Assembly (NCBI GenBank): GCA_028285285.1
Contig: JANQPW010000707.1
Coordinates: forward strand, 1-6,551
DNA: 6,551 nucleotides
Source: Silvanigrellales bacterium
GTDB taxonomy: Bacteria > Bdellovibrionota_B > Oligoflexia > Silvanigrellales > Silvanigrellaceae
Direction of reading: 5' to 3'
Position numbers and translations under genes: made by a program. Positions 6,280 through 6,551 of this stretch are shown here, piece by piece (positions within the stretch are counted from its first letter, which is position 1; every line of letters begins with the position of its first letter). The notes under the pieces are model-generated. The model did not search any database. It worked only from the letters and a program-made list of their open reading frames with translations, and was not told the origin of the DNA.

Positions 6280-6534
6280 ATGTTGCTCAAAACACCTCTC
6301 AAAGCGTTGACAGCTGCCACAGTTGCCTGCTTTGCAGGCCTCTCCATGATTTCCTGCACAGAATCGACCAACTCTGGGAACGAAGACCAAGCCGCAAGAG
6401 ACATTGACAGGGCCACACACATCGGTGACGGCACCTATCGAGTGACCTGCAAAGACCGGCGCACAGACCGACCCATTCAAAACCACGTCGAGTTTCGAAC
6501 AATGCAAGAGATCCTGGCTCGGCTGAAGTCCTGA
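6280..6534 (+). CDS. small predicted lipoprotein, function unknown
   Basis: The product has 84 residues from the ATG chosen by the AAAGGAG site. The N-terminus has Lys4 and Lys8, a hydrophobic stretch (residues 9-25) and SMISC with Cys26. Met at the -3 position is not the commonest lipobox residue, but Ile and Ser at -2 and -1 fit, so lipidation at Cys26 is likely. The mature part would be only 59 residues: a Ser/Thr/Asn/Glu-rich linker (27-38), then a polar segment with GDGTYRVTCKDRRTD (49-63), which contains a lone Cys57, and a short C-terminal helix-like stretch (FRTMQEILARLK). It lies 209 bases after the acidic lipoprotein gene on the same strand, which suggests its own promoter, though I could not identify one in 6071-6279. 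I do not recognise the family. Confidence 0.68.
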   Translation: MLLKTPLKALTAATVACFAGLSMISCTESTNSGNEDQAARDIDRATHIGDGTYRVTCKDRRTDRPIQNHVEFRTMQEILARLKS

Positions 6535-6546
6535 TCCTTTGGTCAG
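6531..6546 (+). terminator. short hairpin at the stop of the small lipoprotein gene
   Basis: CTGATC (6531-6536) can pair with GGTCAG (6541-6546) around a four-base loop, with one G-U pair. It covers the stop codon. The window ends five bases later, so it cannot be seen whether a T-tract follows. Confidence 0.2.
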
Positions 6547-6551
6547 TATCA

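Overview
The window reads as chromosomal DNA of a Gram-negative bacterium of balanced base composition. Three kinds of evidence point there: the 3' end of hflC (an inner-membrane FtsH partner), two lipoproteins with type II signal peptides, and an exported protein with a trypsin fold. Codon use and the richness in lipoproteins and S1-fold proteins would suit Bdellovibrionota/Oligoflexia or Myxococcota, but that placement is an impression and no marker gene here fixes it. There are no tRNAs, rRNAs, CRISPR arrays or transposase genes.

Layout. (1) 1-687 (+): C-terminal two thirds of HflC, open at the left edge, ending in a weak terminator-like GC hairpin plus T-tract. (2) 688-846: leader with one copy of a 15-bp repeat and two short GC hairpins, then a strong ribosome binding site. 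(3) 847-3635 (+): two translationally coupled genes (ATGA overlap) of the TldD/PmbA family, the first with the metalloprotease HExxxH motif and the second without it, i.e. a TldD-TldE type pair. (4) 5200-3671 (-): convergent with the previous pair; an exported S1 (trypsin-fold) protein in which the catalytic His and Ser are both replaced, hence a predicted pseudoprotease, with an extra beta-rich C-terminal region. (5) 5315-6070 (+): divergent from the pseudoprotease gene; a lipoprotein with a basic middle and a 62-residue, almost purely acidic tail. (6) 6280-6534 (+): a very small lipoprotein of unknown function.

How the genes may work together. HflC and TldD/TldE are both cytoplasm-side or inner-membrane proteolysis functions, and their proximity suggests a protein quality-control neighbourhood, but they do not look like one transcript. 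The right half (pseudoprotease, acidic lipoprotein, small lipoprotein) is envelope-directed and holds the less familiar proteins. An exact 15-bp sequence lies upstream of tldD and, inverted, in the divergent region upstream of the pseudoprotease gene, so that each copy points the same way relative to the gene behind it. The second copy overlaps a plausible sigma-28-like promoter. The strongest candidates for something undescribed are the dead trypsin-fold protein with its divergent acidic lipoprotein, and the shared 15-bp element.
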